In this document: positions 47,561 through 60,743 of the stretch, one piece after another | Layout: each line of letters starts with the position of its first letter | How positions within the stretch are numbered: the first letter of the stretch is position 1 | Assembly (NCBI RefSeq): GCF_964656455.1 | Contig: NC_135724.1 | Location: 7,369,466-7,433,465 of the forward strand | Source: Halichoerus grypus | Taxonomy: Eukaryota; Chordata; Mammalia; Carnivora; Phocidae | Length of the DNA stretch: 64,000 nt | Direction of reading: 5' to 3' | Notes under the pieces: generated by a model | The model's database searches: none | What the model was told of the DNA's origin: nothing | Seen by the model: only the letters and a program-made list of their open reading frames with translations | Position numbers and translations under genes: made by a program

Positions 47561-48620
47561 GACAACCCTGCTCACACCCAGAGTCTGATCCAGAGTTTGG
47601 GGTTTTCACTTTCCCCCAAGTGGGAGTGCAGGTGCTGAGGGAGCTACCCGCCAACCCCGCACAGGGGACCGGTGCCTCCTCATTCAGCAAGTCATCATCG
47701 GCGTGTTCTTAATTTAATATACCAGCTAGAGGCCCCCAAAACACCTCCTACAAACACACACTGGTTGTCCTGAGGATCCAACCTGTAAAGCTTTCAATCA
47801 AGACCTTGCACGTGGTAACCACCACAGACACACTTGGTCTCGTTCCCATTAGTATTACCTGAAGTTGTCCCTATTTTAAAATTAAAAACCCATTTCCTGA
47901 ACCTAGTGTGGAGGAAAGAAAAAAAGGACCACACTGCTCTATTTTTCTATTGCTGATGTGGTTGGTTGGTTTGCTTGCTTGTGTGGAATCACCTCAGCAA
48001 TGTTAACACCAGGACACGGGCATTACCTCGAGAAAAGAAATTAGCCGGGTGGAAGGTGGTTTGGGTTGTGCTTACTTGAGTAACATAGACAAATGCTGCT
48101 GTTCTCTGTTTTTCCCTGGAAGCACGCCCGCTGCTTTGCACAGAGAAGTGTTCTCGGCGCTTGCCCAAGCCGATGTACATGCATCCCTCGGTGGCAGAGA
48201 GGAATTCGGGTCCCGGGACACACGAGGCTCATTAATTGCCCAGGATTACTAACTAAGCGCTTTCCTACTCCTTGCTCATCTCTTCTGTTTGTGTTGTGTT
48301 TTTATTGTTGTTGCTTCTTCAGGAATTTGTATTTTGCTGGGGGCAAAAAAAAACGTCCAAAATGCTTAGGAAATATTTCAAGAAAAATGCGAACATTTTT
48401 AGGTTATGAATACGCACTAAATAATAAAATATAAAATAAATAATATGTAATAAATATAAAGGTATTTCCCTTGATTTTACTGAAAGGATTCCTGAGTCTG
48501 TCTTTGAGGAACAACAGAAAAGGGGTAAGTTATTCACAGCTATGAAACACAAACAGAAAATATGTAAAATGTACCAAATACATAACTGGGGAAAGTGGGA
48601 AAAAAGCAGGTGATTGTGTA
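47561..48620. other. Unassigned
   Basis: No recognised repeat. A 113-codon plus frame at 48093-48434 has no family signature. Confidence 0.4.
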
Positions 48621-49380
48621 ATTCTCTGAATCAACAAACCTTGATCGAGTGCCTTCTGTGTGTAAGGTAACTTCCGTAGGTGCAGTGATAGGAGCGTGAC
48701 CAGAACGAACAGAACGTCCGCCTTTGGCAGCTTACGTTCCAGGGCCGGTAGCTGCACGGCTGTTGAGGGTGGAGGGATGGAGGCTGGAATCCAAGAAACA
48801 AAGGAAAATACCTAACACGGCAGACGGTGACCTTGGCTATGGAATGAACTTAGGCAAGAGAGGGAACCAAGAGTTCTATGAAGTGGGAGGAGGTTGCAAT
48901 TCTAAATAAGGTGATGTAAAATCAGTCTTAGTGAGAAGGTGGCATTTGAACAATAGTCGAGGAATTGCGGGGGGGGGGGGGGTTATTCAAGGCCGAGAGC
49001 ACCATGAACACACACACCTTGAAAGTGGCACGGGTTTGGCGTGTTCAACACTCAGTCAAGAAGGTGCTCCCTGGAGCAAGGGCACGAGGGGTTGAGTAGC
49101 TGGGGACGAGGCCATGGAATAGTGGGGGGCACATGCCCCCCACATTGCTCTGCAGGACGGGAGGAGAAAGTGATGGGATGTGGAAGAGAAGGCGAGCCGC
49201 TGGGCTGGCGTCCTCAAGCACAGGCCGTGGGAGCTCACGTGCGGTGCCTGAGCTGGAAGCCCAGGGGGCTCAGCACAGTTAAAGGGGAAGGCCTGGTCCG
49301 TGGGGGCTGCGCTGGTCAGCGGGTAAATGGGAGGATGGGAGCCTGTGGAAATTCCCTTCTGACTGCTCTTATTCTCTCAG
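48621..49380 (-). mobile_element. L2 LINE fragment, minus strand
   Basis: Starts with the L2 3' end in reverse complement (caaaccttgatcgagtgcct tctgtgtgtaaggtaacttc) and continues through gagaaggtggcatttgaaca and gtttggcgtgttcaacac into the ORF2 end. A run of about 14 G lies at 48969-48982. Frames such as 49041-49391 are by-products. Confidence 0.75.
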
Positions 49381-50017
49381 TGAAACAGTAAAGAAGGTCA
49401 GCGATGGAAAGTAACATCTCTACACAAACATGCTCAATCACTCACACATGTGGATAGATATTCTAGGTGCTCCTATATATCTTACAGAAAACGGGAAGGT
49501 GAAGGGTCACCATCACCACAATGAAGTTAATCTGTCCAACAGCCCAATCAGCAGAAACAAAAAAAGGCAAACAGCAAGGCATCCGCTACACAGAGGAAAG
49601 ATCGATGTTCCGGGAAATGCGCCAACGGTGCCGAGCATGGGTGATTAGGATGGTGCACACCCAGGCCTCCGCAACACAGTTCTGATGTGTGTTCATGACC
49701 TCAGTACCCTTCCCGAGGTCTCTGCCTTGTAGCAGAACATACAACACTGGCGTCAGCTACACAAGATGTAAAACAGTGATCTATAATTTTTACAAATTTT
49801 ACTCTATAATTTTTACAAAAAGAAAAAAATGCTAAAAAATGCTAAATAATCAGTGGTTCCTCTTCATATAGTAATTAAGGGAAATACTTTAAAAATTATT
49901 CCATTTTCAATAAAAATTATTCAAAAATTATTCACCATGGTCTCTTGCTTCGAGGTCTCCAACTCTGCGCACACACAGCTCTTCACAAATCCATACGAAC
50001 CCATATGCAAGCAAATG
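49381..50017. other. Unassigned, AT-rich
   Basis: A short tandem duplication (ctataatttttacaaa twice, about 49781-49820) is present. Nothing else recognised. Confidence 0.4.
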
Positions 50018-50257
50018 TACCCAGTTAGGGGCGCCTGGGTGGCTCAGATGGTTAAGCCTCTGCCTTCAGCTCAGGTCTTGATCTCCAGGTTCTGGGATCA
50101 AGCCCCATGTTGGGCTCCCAGCTCATCAGGGAGTCTGCTTCTCCCTCTCCCTCTGCCCCTCCCCCTGTTTGTGCTCTCTCTCTCTCTCTCTCTCCCTCTC
50201 TTTCTCTCTCTCTCTCAAATGAATAAATAAAATCTTTAAAAAAAATTCTACCCAGTT
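50018..50257 (+). mobile_element. CAN SINE with 9-bp target duplication and long CT tract
   Basis: The direct repeat tacccagtt lies at 50018-50026 and 50249-50257. The head ggggcgcctgggtggctcag is intact. The CT-rich part has expanded to about 45 bases near 50175-50217. Confidence 0.95.
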
Positions 50258-52569
50258 CTCTTTGCCAGGCTGCACTTACTTATGCTCAATTTTTTTATGA
50301 AGAGAAATTTCCAACCCTCATAAAAGTATAAGTATGGTTTTGTTTTCTCCCATATTTATTTTCCTTATTTCTTGCAAATAAGGCAGAAAGGTAGAGCATG
50401 ATATTTCCTTCAAAGGCCTTTCACACATGTATTAGTCACATGTATCTTTAGAAATCAACCTACAATCATTTTCTTGTCAGCCTATAGTTAAGACTCACTC
50501 AGCATCTCCCAAATTTTCTAGATGGGGCCCCCTACCTCCCATATTATCAAGTAGCTCATGTAGCACTCTGTAGGAACTATACCAACAATTCCTATTTTTA
50601 GCATCTTCAAATGGAGCAAGAATGTTTCTAAGTATTATCAAGGGTCTCCACATATAATTACATATACCATAATTGATACTGTGAACCATATACAATTTCA
50701 CTGTATGATCTAACCCAGTCCTTAAATGTTTGCCCCAAAAATTTTAATTGGGCCATTGTAAGAGAAAATACAGAAGTTGTAGTTAATTCAGAAAAACTAG
50801 TCCATATAATCCATTTACCAAAAAATTTGTAATTTGTATTTATATCACAGAGTGATGGGCTTTTTAAAAGTCATTTTATTTTTCAGTGTTGTATTTTATT
50901 AAATTCTCCCATTGCCATCCCTGGCATATATTTATAAATCAGTTGCAAAGTATCTGGTCCTCATAAGTTCATTTATGGACCATCAAGCTTACCTTTAAAG
51001 GATAATAGACTTTTCTATGAGGCTCCAGAAAAACAGGATTTGAAAATAGATAATTAGGTAACTAGCTAAATCATAGTTATGATTTCAATTTTTCTTCAGC
51101 CATTAATGAGACTAGAAATAATTGCCTTCCTGGCTTTTGTCCACATGATTAGGAACTTTTTCCAGGGGAAAGTCAAATTTACTCAGCAACATTTGGGTCC
51201 AATAAAGACAGAACTTTCGCATTTTTAGGGTCAGAATCAATGAACACATGAAAACAAAGTCGAGTCAAAGGCTTGTTTCAGTGGTTTCAATCTGTCAGTC
51301 TTTTAGAGACGATATTTTAGAACACCAAACACACGTTTGTGCCAGCAGAGATTTTTAATTAGCTTTCCGACCTCACAGCAATAATGGAGGGAGCACAACT
51401 TGGGTCACCACTTAGTGTGTTTTGGAGCCTTTGAAAACTGACTTTTGTTCTCTTTCGAGCCGTGGCACCAACTGCCCTGCATCCCTCCATAGGAGTTTTG
51501 CAGAGTGACAAATCAGCTATAGCACAAATGGTTTCTAATTAACAGTGACAGGATATTGACTGGGGTAACAATTGCTTGCTAAAAGCCAAAGAAAAGTTTT
51601 AGGGCCATGTATTTTCCATTACATGCAGAAGGGATTATTCTCTCAAGATTTTAGCTGGATCATTATCTTTCCACCACAGATATTGGAAAATCCCCCTTTG
51701 AAAAAATGTTACTGTTGTAGCTCAGTTGGAGGAAATGGATGAAAGACCACTAATCAATGATCATTCTTACCATGAATCAGCTCTTCTTCTTGTAGCTGAA
51801 TCTTACAAAATGCATTAATTACAAAATATGGGGATAACTAACAACTGGACAGCTCTGACGTCTGGGTATTTTTTCCTCAGGGTAGTATCATATTCTGAAT
51901 TCTTCTGCACAGAATTTTTCCTACTCTTTCTGACATTACTCTCTATATAACGTAACGCCTCTATTTCAAATAAAGCTGAACTATTTTCCTGCTCCCCCAA
52001 ATAGCTACATTGCACCAGGTTCCTCAGAGCCAGCTACCCTAAAATGGAAGCTTCACTTCACAAACCCCAAAGCACTCCATGGGTCACGGCCAAAGCATTT
52101 AACAATGGGTTCTTACAGGTACTCCCTAGTGGAAACCTACCTCTCTTATAGGGGTTATGGACAGACAGGTGTTTGTCAGCCTATTATGAGCCCTAAGCAG
52201 ATCCACTTGTATTGACATTATGTACTAGAGTTGAACTTCCAAGTAAAGTTAGTTATTAAAAAGTATTCACTGTTAAAAAGAACAAGTTTAAAAACTACTT
52301 GTACACAAGGAAAAATATTTCCATTTTAATCAGGCACATTTGAGCTGTTCATTATCTAGTGGAAACTCAGTAATGATTACATAGTATACAATCAATTTCC
52401 TCCCCTAATTCATAAAGCTGTAGTCTCAAAAGCAGAAAGGGCCTTGTATATTCAATTTGTTCAAGTATCCCCATAGTCGAATCCCCTCCAACATATTTCT
52501 GCTACGTCACAACAAAGTCTACGGACAACGTCATGGATGGAGGTATTCTAGGAATAAGGAATAGCAAAG
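50258..52569. other. Longest repeat-free stretch of the window
   Basis: About 2.3 kb without a recognised transposon. 51340-51760 has TAATTA at 51356-51361 and 51536-51541 and CNE-like texture. No exon recognised. Confidence 0.4.
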
Positions 52570-53600
52570 GAAAAGATCCTAATGGAGGAGCATGTGTGGA
52601 ATGCTTGAGGAAGAACAAGAGTGGAGAGTGTAAGACAGGGAAATAAAAGGAGATAAGCTCGAGAGGTCACCAGCAAGGGGTGAGCAGGCTGCTGTGTAAG
52701 GAGTGGGGCAGTTATTCTGGAAGGAGAGGGTTTGGGGCAGATAAGTAACACAAACTGACATGTTTCCACAGGGTCACCCCAGCTGTTATGTTGAATGCGG
52801 CCTGAAGAAGAGGAAGGCCAGAAGCAAAAAAACCAGTTAGGAGACTGTTTCAGTAATACAGGCAACATTGGCTGAAGGATTTGACCAGGGTGGTAGCAGA
52901 GCAGATGACGAGAAGTAGTTCGATTCAGAAGATATTTTTAAGGTAGAGCCAACAGAACTTCCTGATGGATGATAGAACATGGTCCCTGAAAGAGAAAAGG
53001 ATGAACCCAAAGCTTTTATTTCAAATAGCTGGCCTGAGGAAGACGGAAGAAAGAGTAGACTTGGTGGGGTTATACAAAAGCTCCACTTTGGACACATTAA
53101 GTTTCAGGTGCTTATCTAAGTGGAAATTCCAAAAGAGAAGTGGGATATGCAATCTGACACTCAGGAGAGAGGCGAGGTTAGAGATTTAAATTTAGGGTCA
53201 TCTGCACATTAAATTTAGGGTGTGTAAAGCTTCGAGACTGATGAGATCAGACAAAGCCCTGAGTGCTCCACCATCTAGGAGTGAGGGAAGCGAGGAGAAA
53301 CCACAGAGCAGCCTGAGGAAGAAAGGCCCAGAAGCCAGGAGGTAAACCAGTGTTTAAAGTCAGATGAAGACTGTGTTTCAGAAGTAGAGAATGATCAGCT
53401 GTGCTGAATGCTGCCCAAGCTCAGGAGCCTGAGAACTGGCTTGAGATGTAACCATGTGGACCTTGTACCATGTGGACAACGTAACCACGGGGCCTTGACA
53501 AGAGCAATGGGGGCAACCTTAGTGGATCTGGAAGGCAGAAATGGAGAGATGGTGAATACAGATGGCTTTGTATTGGTTGGACCATGAAGGAAATCGATCT
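52570..53600 (-). mobile_element. L2 LINE ORF2 fragment, minus strand
   Basis: In reverse complement this covers L2 ORF2 internal sequence. Plus-strand landmarks are caccagttaggagactgttt-type text near 52842, gaccagggtggtagcagagc (52882), ccactttggacacattaagt (53083), agaatgatcagctgtgctga atgctgcccaagctcaggag (53387) and ccttgacaagagcaatgggg (53492). Stops and indels throughout. Confidence 0.85.
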
Positions 53601-54840
53601 CACTCGTAATGACAACTTCGCAGCTACGTATACCCATGAGGCTCTGAAGAGTTAGTGAGCATCCTAAGGCAATGGGACCAAAGCTTCCATCTTAATATGT
53701 CCGGCTTGGGTGTCTTTGTGGCCATTAAAACTGCTGGTTACATGCGTATATTGGAGCAGCTCTGACATCAGGAACAGCATCACAAATCCCGTTCATCTCT
53801 ACTGGTAATTCTTCCCTCCCTCATCTTGTACATACTTTCCTCCTCATCAGTTTTCATTCTCTTAGAGCCATTGTGTCACTCCTGCCTCGTGAGCACATTT
53901 TTAGAAACCTGATTCAGTCATTATGCACATTTGCTATTTTCCCCTATTTTAGGTAATCCAAATATGTGAAACGGATGGAATTGTTTCTGTTTTTGTTTTC
54001 CCAAGGATTACTTATATTTCATTCTCAATTTTTCTTCATCAGTATGTAAATGCCTGGAGCTTTTCCGTCTGACTAACCTAAAACACTTCCATTGAAATTT
54101 AAGTGTCATTCTTACCTAGACAATACTTTTAAGAATTCTGGTCTTTTCCATAGATTATGAAATATTATTTTACTCTGGAAAATTTCAAGTTTAGGTGTTA
54201 CCATTCATTACTCTTCCTAATTTTAAAAAAAGCGAGAAAAGAAACTTTTCTTCATATTTGATGAAATATATTTATTTTTAAGTTGCCTTACCTCTTAGTG
54301 GCCTCATAAACTGCATACGGTACTTCCAGGAAACAAACCAACTGACCAGCTTTGGGTTGATAGGAAAGTGTGCACCAAGAACAAAGATGTGTTTGTGCCA
54401 AGAACAAAGATAAATGGTATAATTTCAAGTAATATTGAGATGCTTATTGTGCCCATAACTAAGAACAAAATGCTTTGCTTTCTGAAGCTCTTGCAGATAA
54501 ATGACAGTAAAATCTCCCTCAGAGAGGGCTGCATGCAAGCCGCCCCTCAGTCTCTACATCTACAGTGGCAGAAATATATGCATGGAGCTTCTTTAAAATA
54601 TATATAGAGAGAAATTCTGACAAGCTCATGACTCTTTCAGGTCCCTGACAAAGTGACTCAGTTATTCAAACACTGAGGGAGACAATGCAACTGAAGGTAG
54701 AGGCCGGGAAACCTGATTCCCTACTTGAGTACTTGACTACTTGAGTTGGAGTGATCTTGGAGGAATCACCTTTTGAGCAGTCCTGATGAAAGTTCTAGAT
54801 CTCCATTCAAAATGGTCAGGAAATAACTGATTATACAATA
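53601..54840. other. Unassigned, AT-rich
   Basis: A 20-base near-repeat (gtgccaagaacaaagat) occurs twice near 54370-54412. No transposon or exon recognised. Confidence 0.4.
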
Positions 54841-55316
54841 AATGCAACTGGAAAAAACTGGCTATCCATTTTGAAGGGGAAAAAACCTAAGATCCATACC
54901 TCATTCTTCATATAAAAATAAATGTCAAGAAATTTAAAACTCTAAATATTTTTAATCCTCAAAAGGAAAAAGTAAGCAAATAGAAAGTATATCGAAAAGG
55001 TTACATGACAGGCACTAAATTTTCCTCCTAGTCGGGGTCACATTTTTAGAATAAGCAAAAATATGTGATAATCATCAACACTAGATGATAGAGTTGATTT
55101 GGGCCCACTTGCAATCCCAACAGGATATTTTAGGGTGACTGACATGCTGATTCTAAAACACACCTAGGAGCTAACATCCGCAAAGCTAGCCAAACATGGG
55201 GGATGGTGGGAGGAGGGCAGAAGTAGGGCAGGAACTTTTTAATTTATCTAAAGATGTAGAATTTTTGAAGTCTAAAGTCACGGCAGAAATCAGCAAATAC
55301 ATCAATGAAACATACT

Positions 55317-55533
55317 AAAAATCTAGGGGGCACCTGGGTGGCTCAGTCGTTAAGCGTCTGCCTTCGGCTCAGGTCACGATCCCAGGGTCCTGGGATCGAG
55401 CCCCGCATCGGGCTCTCCACTCAGCGGGAAGCCTGCTTCTCCCTCTCCCACTCCCCCTGCTTGTGTTCCCTCTCTGGCTGTCTTTCTCTCTGTCAAATAA
55501 ATAAAATCTTAAAAAGAAAAAAAAAAATCTAGG
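55317..55533 (+). mobile_element. CAN SINE with 11-bp target duplication
   Basis: The direct repeat aaaaatctagg lies at 55317-55327 and 55523-55533. Subtype 'gcgtctgccttcggctcagg ... cccactccccctgcttgtgt'. The tail has a single TAAATAAAATC block. Confidence 0.96.
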
Positions 55534-55849
55534 AGAAGACCAGGATTGAAGAAGAAACTAAGCATATGATAAAAGTGACACTTTACCCCAATGGATAAAT
55601 AATTCAATACGTGAGATTAGAACAATAGACTATACATCAGTACAAAGATAAAGTTAGATCAACACCCTATGCCAAACACAAAAATTAATTCCCAATAGTT
55701 GGAAGAACTAACCTCTAAAAAGACAGAAGAAAATATAGATAATACATTCATCATTTGTGTTATAAAAAATAATTTTTCAGCAGTGCACAAAGTACAAAGC
55801 GGGGGGAAGTGTGATTGCAAAAAAAAAAAAAATTAGGTATCATACATTT

Positions 55850-56078
55850 AAAAACTTTAGTATGGGGTGCCTGGGTGGCTCAGTCGTTAAGCATCTGCCT
55901 TTGGCTCAGGTCATGGTCCCAGGGTCCTGGGATCGAGCCCCACATCGGGCTCCCTGCTCCGCGGGAAGCCTGCTTCTCCCTCTCCCATTCCCCCTGCTTG
56001 TGTTCCTTCTCTCGTTGTGTCTCTCTCTGTCAAATAAATAAATAAAATCTTTAAAAACAAAAAACAAAAAAACTTTAG
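55850..56078 (+). mobile_element. CAN SINE with 11-bp target duplication
   Basis: The direct repeat aaaaactttag lies at 55850-55860 and 56068-56078. Same subtype as the copy 500 bases upstream and in the same orientation, but the duplications differ, so it is an independent insertion. The tail carries AAAAACAAAAAAC. Confidence 0.96.
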
Positions 56079-57065
56079 GGTAACAATAGCAAAATACGCA
56101 AAGTTAAATAATAAGGAAAAGCATAGGAGAAAATACTTATGACACATATAGAAGACAAAAATTTAATATTCTGAATATCTAAGCAACTACTACCAAAGGG
56201 GAAAACAATGAAGTAATAAGCAAAGAATATCCATAGGTAAACCAAAACAGTGAAAATACAAATGACTATTAAAAATTTGAAAAGCTACTCAAACTCACTA
56301 GTAATCAGAAAAAATCCAAACAAAACAAGAGAATACAGACTGAATCAAATTTTAGAGATTGCTTACAGCTAGTGTTAACAGAAGCGTGGAGCCATGTAAA
56401 TGTTTGTAGAATGTCTTTGGGAGGACAAATGGTACAATATTTGGGGGCAGATATCTTCATAGCAGCTCTCAAGTTTTGACTGTGAAAGACTTTATGACTT
56501 AAAAATCTCACTTCCAAGAATCCAGTCTAACAGAACCACTGGGATAGGTAAGCCACAAAATATCTTTAAAATGATATATAAACAGATAGATAAATGTACA
56601 GAGATACATGTAGCATTTTCATAATATTAAAAATAGAAACAGTGTATGTATCTAACAGTAGAGGAACAATTCCTTAAATAAATTAGGGACATCTCTGCAA
56701 AAGAATGAAACCTTTAAAAATTAAGCCATATGTATATGTTCCAGTTTATAGTGATGGTCTTAATAAATCAGGTCTATATGGTAAGTTGTAATACAAAATA
56801 CACAGTACAACCCAAGTTTGTAAATAAATAAATAAAAAACTTGTATCAAAATATATGTAAACATTTATCTGTGCAAATATATATGCTATCTATAAACACT
56901 GAGGTCCATAATTAATATAGGTTTTAGAAAAATTAAGAAACCATTGATGGAAAACTGTCAACAGTGGTTACCTATGGGGAATGTCCTCGTGGGGGCAAAA
57001 ACATGACATGAACAGTCATGATCACATGTGCCACTTAAACATTTAAATAATATTTTTAAATAAAA

Positions 57066-60050
57066 TGCTAACTCCTGACCTATGTTCCAAAGAGCTTTGT
57101 TGTGAAATTAAAATTGCATGTGGTATTTCTCTGCAATATGGTCTCACGTGCTATAAAATTCAGTGACCTATTATCATTCCTTTAGCATGAATAAATCATA
57201 TGTATGAAATCTCTTTAAAAAGAAAGGAGGAAACAAAGAAAGAAACAAAGAAACTAAAGTTGCATAAAAAGAAGAGAGTGTAATCAGATCAGAAGACCAT
57301 CCTGATTGCTCTAATTATTGACACAGTGTTAGCACAAGGGATTTGTAAGAAGAATGAATAACTCAGTGTCATTGTAAAGCTCCTTGGGTTTCACTCATAC
57401 AGTATTTCCAGCCAATGAAACAATGATCAATTACCGAACACTGCAGAAACTCTTTTACTGTTAGTGATGAATTCTCCCTTGCTTTTCACTACTAATCTCC
57501 TTTAGTAAGATTTTATTCCATGTTACATATCATTCCCCAACTTGTCACCCAAAGAAGGGCTATCCGATGACTTTATTTTTAAGCTACCTCTCAGACTTCT
57601 CTAAAATTCATGCAAATTTTGTGAAAACTAGTATATAAATAAATTATTCCATATATATGTTCATACACATACACACACACACACAAAATACACACACACA
57701 AAGGCAGTTGACCCTTGTCCTTGCTGCAGTTCTGAAGAAAGCAATGTGCTTTAGTAATATGCTCTTGAAAATTGGTTTTATCGAAAGCATAAAATGAAAC
57801 ATAAGAAATCAATAGTGAAACAGATTGCATAACTCAACAGCATGGTGCCTCTTGTCATATGTGTGTATAAATTTTGAGAATAACCATTCATCTTACTGGA
57901 ACTCCTATTAAAACGTTTTAAACCTTACAGTAGAGTCTTTAAACTCATTTTACATTTTAAATCTTTAATTTGACAAGACAGAGTATTAGAGAGGCAGCTG
58001 AAGGTACTGTAGCAATCATATTATAATTTTGAAATTGTCAAAAAATAGACGTATATAATTTTACTTTTTAATTATAAGAATAAATTTTTGTGATGCAATT
58101 TTCAGTTTGCATGACAATTATCAGAAAAATAGAATCTCAGACAGGAAATTCTCTGATAGTTACCAGAACAATTTTGTAAGTTCTAGTTTAATTAATTGAT
58201 CATTTTTCCTAACACCTAATTTCCTAAAGAAGTCTTTCAACAAACCTGAAAATTACACTTTCATTTCTTTAATGACATGCTTAAGATTAAATTGAAAAGT
58301 CAAATCAGTAAAGCATTTTTTAAAAGATAATAATTTTATCATTCATTTTATTCATCTAGAATAAATATATATTTCCTATATTTTGGCCTCTTAGAGAACT
58401 GATCATTTTCCAGGTTTTCATAAGTTTATAATCAATAGGATTCCAGAGGACAAACAAATCAATATGGATTTCCAGTGCTTCCTTCTGTAGAAGTCTTTTT
58501 TACATATGAAAGATCCTGACTTATTTGTAAGGTTTAACCCTGAAACAGCAGAAAGTACCTGATCACCAATGAAAGGCTTTTCATCCCCCTGGATCTATAT
58601 GACAGCCAAGAAATAACTAAAATAAGTCTTCCCCAAGAAAAGAAATGTACACCTGGTATTTGCATTCTGGAGTTGCCCTTGGGAAAGCAATGTTCTTCTT
58701 GCTCAAAGAGGGAAAGTGACACATTGTTAATCCCCCTGCCAATTCAAGCATTCTGATATCTTACTAAACTGTTATATAATGAGTAAGTAGTGTTTAAAAG
58801 ATTATCCAATATGTCCAGATATTCAAGAAGTCAGGAATAATTGAAATATTGAAACAGATTATGATCAGCTTCCAGGGAAATCAAGACTGTAAGAAGCAGA
58901 TATTTATCAAAAGAGCCAGGTATCTGGGTATTTGACAGAGTAAAATAACCAATGACTCTTCTCCTGCTAATTCCCTAATGCTTGCACGGGGTGGGGGGTA
59001 GAAGGGCATCAGTCTAAAACCTTGAATATGCTAAGTAAATTTTTGGTTTTGTTTCATTCCATTCTCTGAGTTTCCATTTGGGGACAAGAACTAGCTGTAT
59101 TCTAGGAAAGAGTATTAATCACTGAAAGACTGAATCTGGAAAATCTATCAGATGTAAAAGAACATCATGGCTGGTCTTGCCACTCAGCATTTTGTCATCT
59201 GTCATTTGTCATCATTATATCTGATAGACCAAGTTCACTTATTATAAAATAAGAGATTACCTATATCAGACAGCTTAAAATAGGAGAGTCTAGATAGTTC
59301 CTAAACCAAATAAAAGTATTAGAGCAGATATCAAGGGCAATTCACACAGGTGAGAAGTCTCATGGTGTAATGAGGAAATTGCTGAGGACACTCTGAAGAT
59401 GCAGGGCCTAGAAAGGGGAAATGTTCCTGTTTTTATGCGAACTCCAATCAGTGAGGATGAAGATTAGTGGAGGAACTTAACCAAGGTCTCTGATTCTCCT
59501 TCACTGAGTCCTCAAAGTCAAGCAAACTTGAGAAGAAAACTCAAAGGAACTGTCAAGTTAAAAAAAAAAAAAAATCTTTATGCCCTAAGCTCCTTGTGGT
59601 CTGGATTGCCTGGGGACTTTTAAACTTTGCAAAATGGCTTTCTGTGTTTATTCTAGAGAGACCAGTGGAACACAAAAACTCTTTGTCACCTCTCAGATTT
59701 CTCAGAAAGACCAATGCCAGAAATCACTTCATGAAAGGAATACTTTTTCTCCTTAGTTTTTTTGAAAAATTTTTTTAATAATCAATGTGATAGTCCTGGA
59801 TGTCTCTATAGATGGACCCATCCAATAGAGACATGGCTAAAAATCTCTATCAGGAATCATTCCAGTCCTGGCCAGGATTTGTTGGCCCTACAGAACTCTA
59901 GGAGGTAGCTAAGGGAAGCTAATATGCAGGATGACTTTTTAAGAAGATGTAAAAATGAACATGGATAAAACCAGGGCAAGCATATAAGAGACCACTCACT
60001 GTAGAAATACTGCTAGAAGCCTCGCACACACACTTCTGTGCCACGTGTCT
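57066..60050. other. Unassigned, AT-rich
   Basis: No transposon recognised. Contains a (CA)n tract at 57666-57703, an A-run near 59560-59574, and a small hairpin at 59801-59833. Confidence 0.4.
57666..57703. repeat. Imperfect (CA)n microsatellite
   Basis: Two CA runs separated by an AAAATA interruption. Confidence 0.93.
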
Positions 60051-60241
60051 TTTTTTTAAAGATTTTATTTATTTATTTATTTATTTATTTATTTGAGAGA
60101 GAGAGAGAGAGAGTGCACAGAGGGAGAGGAAGAGGCAGACTCCCCGCTGAACAGAGAACCCTACACAGGGCTCAATTCCAGGACCCTGACATCATGACCT
60201 GAGCCGAAGGCAACTTAACCGACTAAGCCACCCAGGCTCCC
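60051..60241 (-). mobile_element. CAN SINE, minus strand
   Basis: Plus-strand order: T-run, TTTATT repeated about eight times (expanded tail, 60062-60095), GAGA tract, gaggcagactccccgctgaa body, and head ending gactaagccacccaggctcc. No clear target duplication found. Confidence 0.93.
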
Positions 60242-60520
60242 AAAGTTTCTTCTAAATATACAGTCCATAAAGTCACCACAAACACTGAATAAGTGAATAC
60301 TGAACTGTTATTACTCCTAAGGGAAAGACAAGGTACGTCCCTTGAGTCTCAGGTATATTTTTCAGGAAACCTAGAGCCTCCTGGTAGTTTTCCAAATTCA
60401 ACTCAGTCCTTGCAAGAAGGATTTACCCTATTGTCAACTTTAGATCTTGCTTATTTTTACTTCTTGCCATTGCACATACTGTCAACAGTTTGCCCAAAAT
60501 CTAATGTTTATTTTTGTCAT
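60242..60520. other. Unassigned
   Basis: Short single-copy-looking spacer between two SINEs. Confidence 0.4.
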
Positions 60521-60743
60521 AAAACATACTTTTCAGGGGTGCCTGGGTGGCTCAGTCCTTAAGCATCTCCCTTCAGCTCAAGTCATGATCCCAGGGTCCT
60601 GGGGTCGAGCCCCATATCAGGCTCCCTGCTCCACGGGAAGTCTGCTTCTCCCTCTCGCACTCCCCCTGCTTGTGTTCCCTCACTGTCTCTGGCTGTGTGT
60701 CAAATAAATAAATAAAATCTTTTTAAAGAAAACATACTTTTCA
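60521..60743 (+). mobile_element. CAN SINE with 15-bp target duplication
   Basis: The direct repeat aaaacatacttttca lies at 60521-60535 and 60729-60743. Same subtype as 14.0, 55.3 and 55.9 kb; tail TAAATAAATAAAATCTTTTT. Confidence 0.97.

Larger units (their letters stand above)
54841..57065 (+). mobile_element. Ancient L1 (L1M/L1ME-like), plus strand, with two nested SINEs
   Basis: A-rich, diverged sequence with L1 ORF2/3'UTR traces: caatcccaacaggatatttt near 55112, aaattgaaaagctactcaaa-type text near 56276, ctcacttccaagaatccag (56508) and gtcaacagtggttacctatg gggaatg (near 56958). Extent approximate. Confidence 0.65.

Noticed and set aside
55317..56078. Two similar SINEs 500 bases apart as a segmental duplication
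   Set aside because: Their target duplications differ (aaaaatctagg and aaaaactttag), so they are independent insertions.
13615..60743. tRNA genes, suggested by A- and B-box-like sequences
   Set aside because: All occurrences are in the heads of SINEs with CT-rich bodies, A-tails and target duplications; no free-standing cloverleaf was found.
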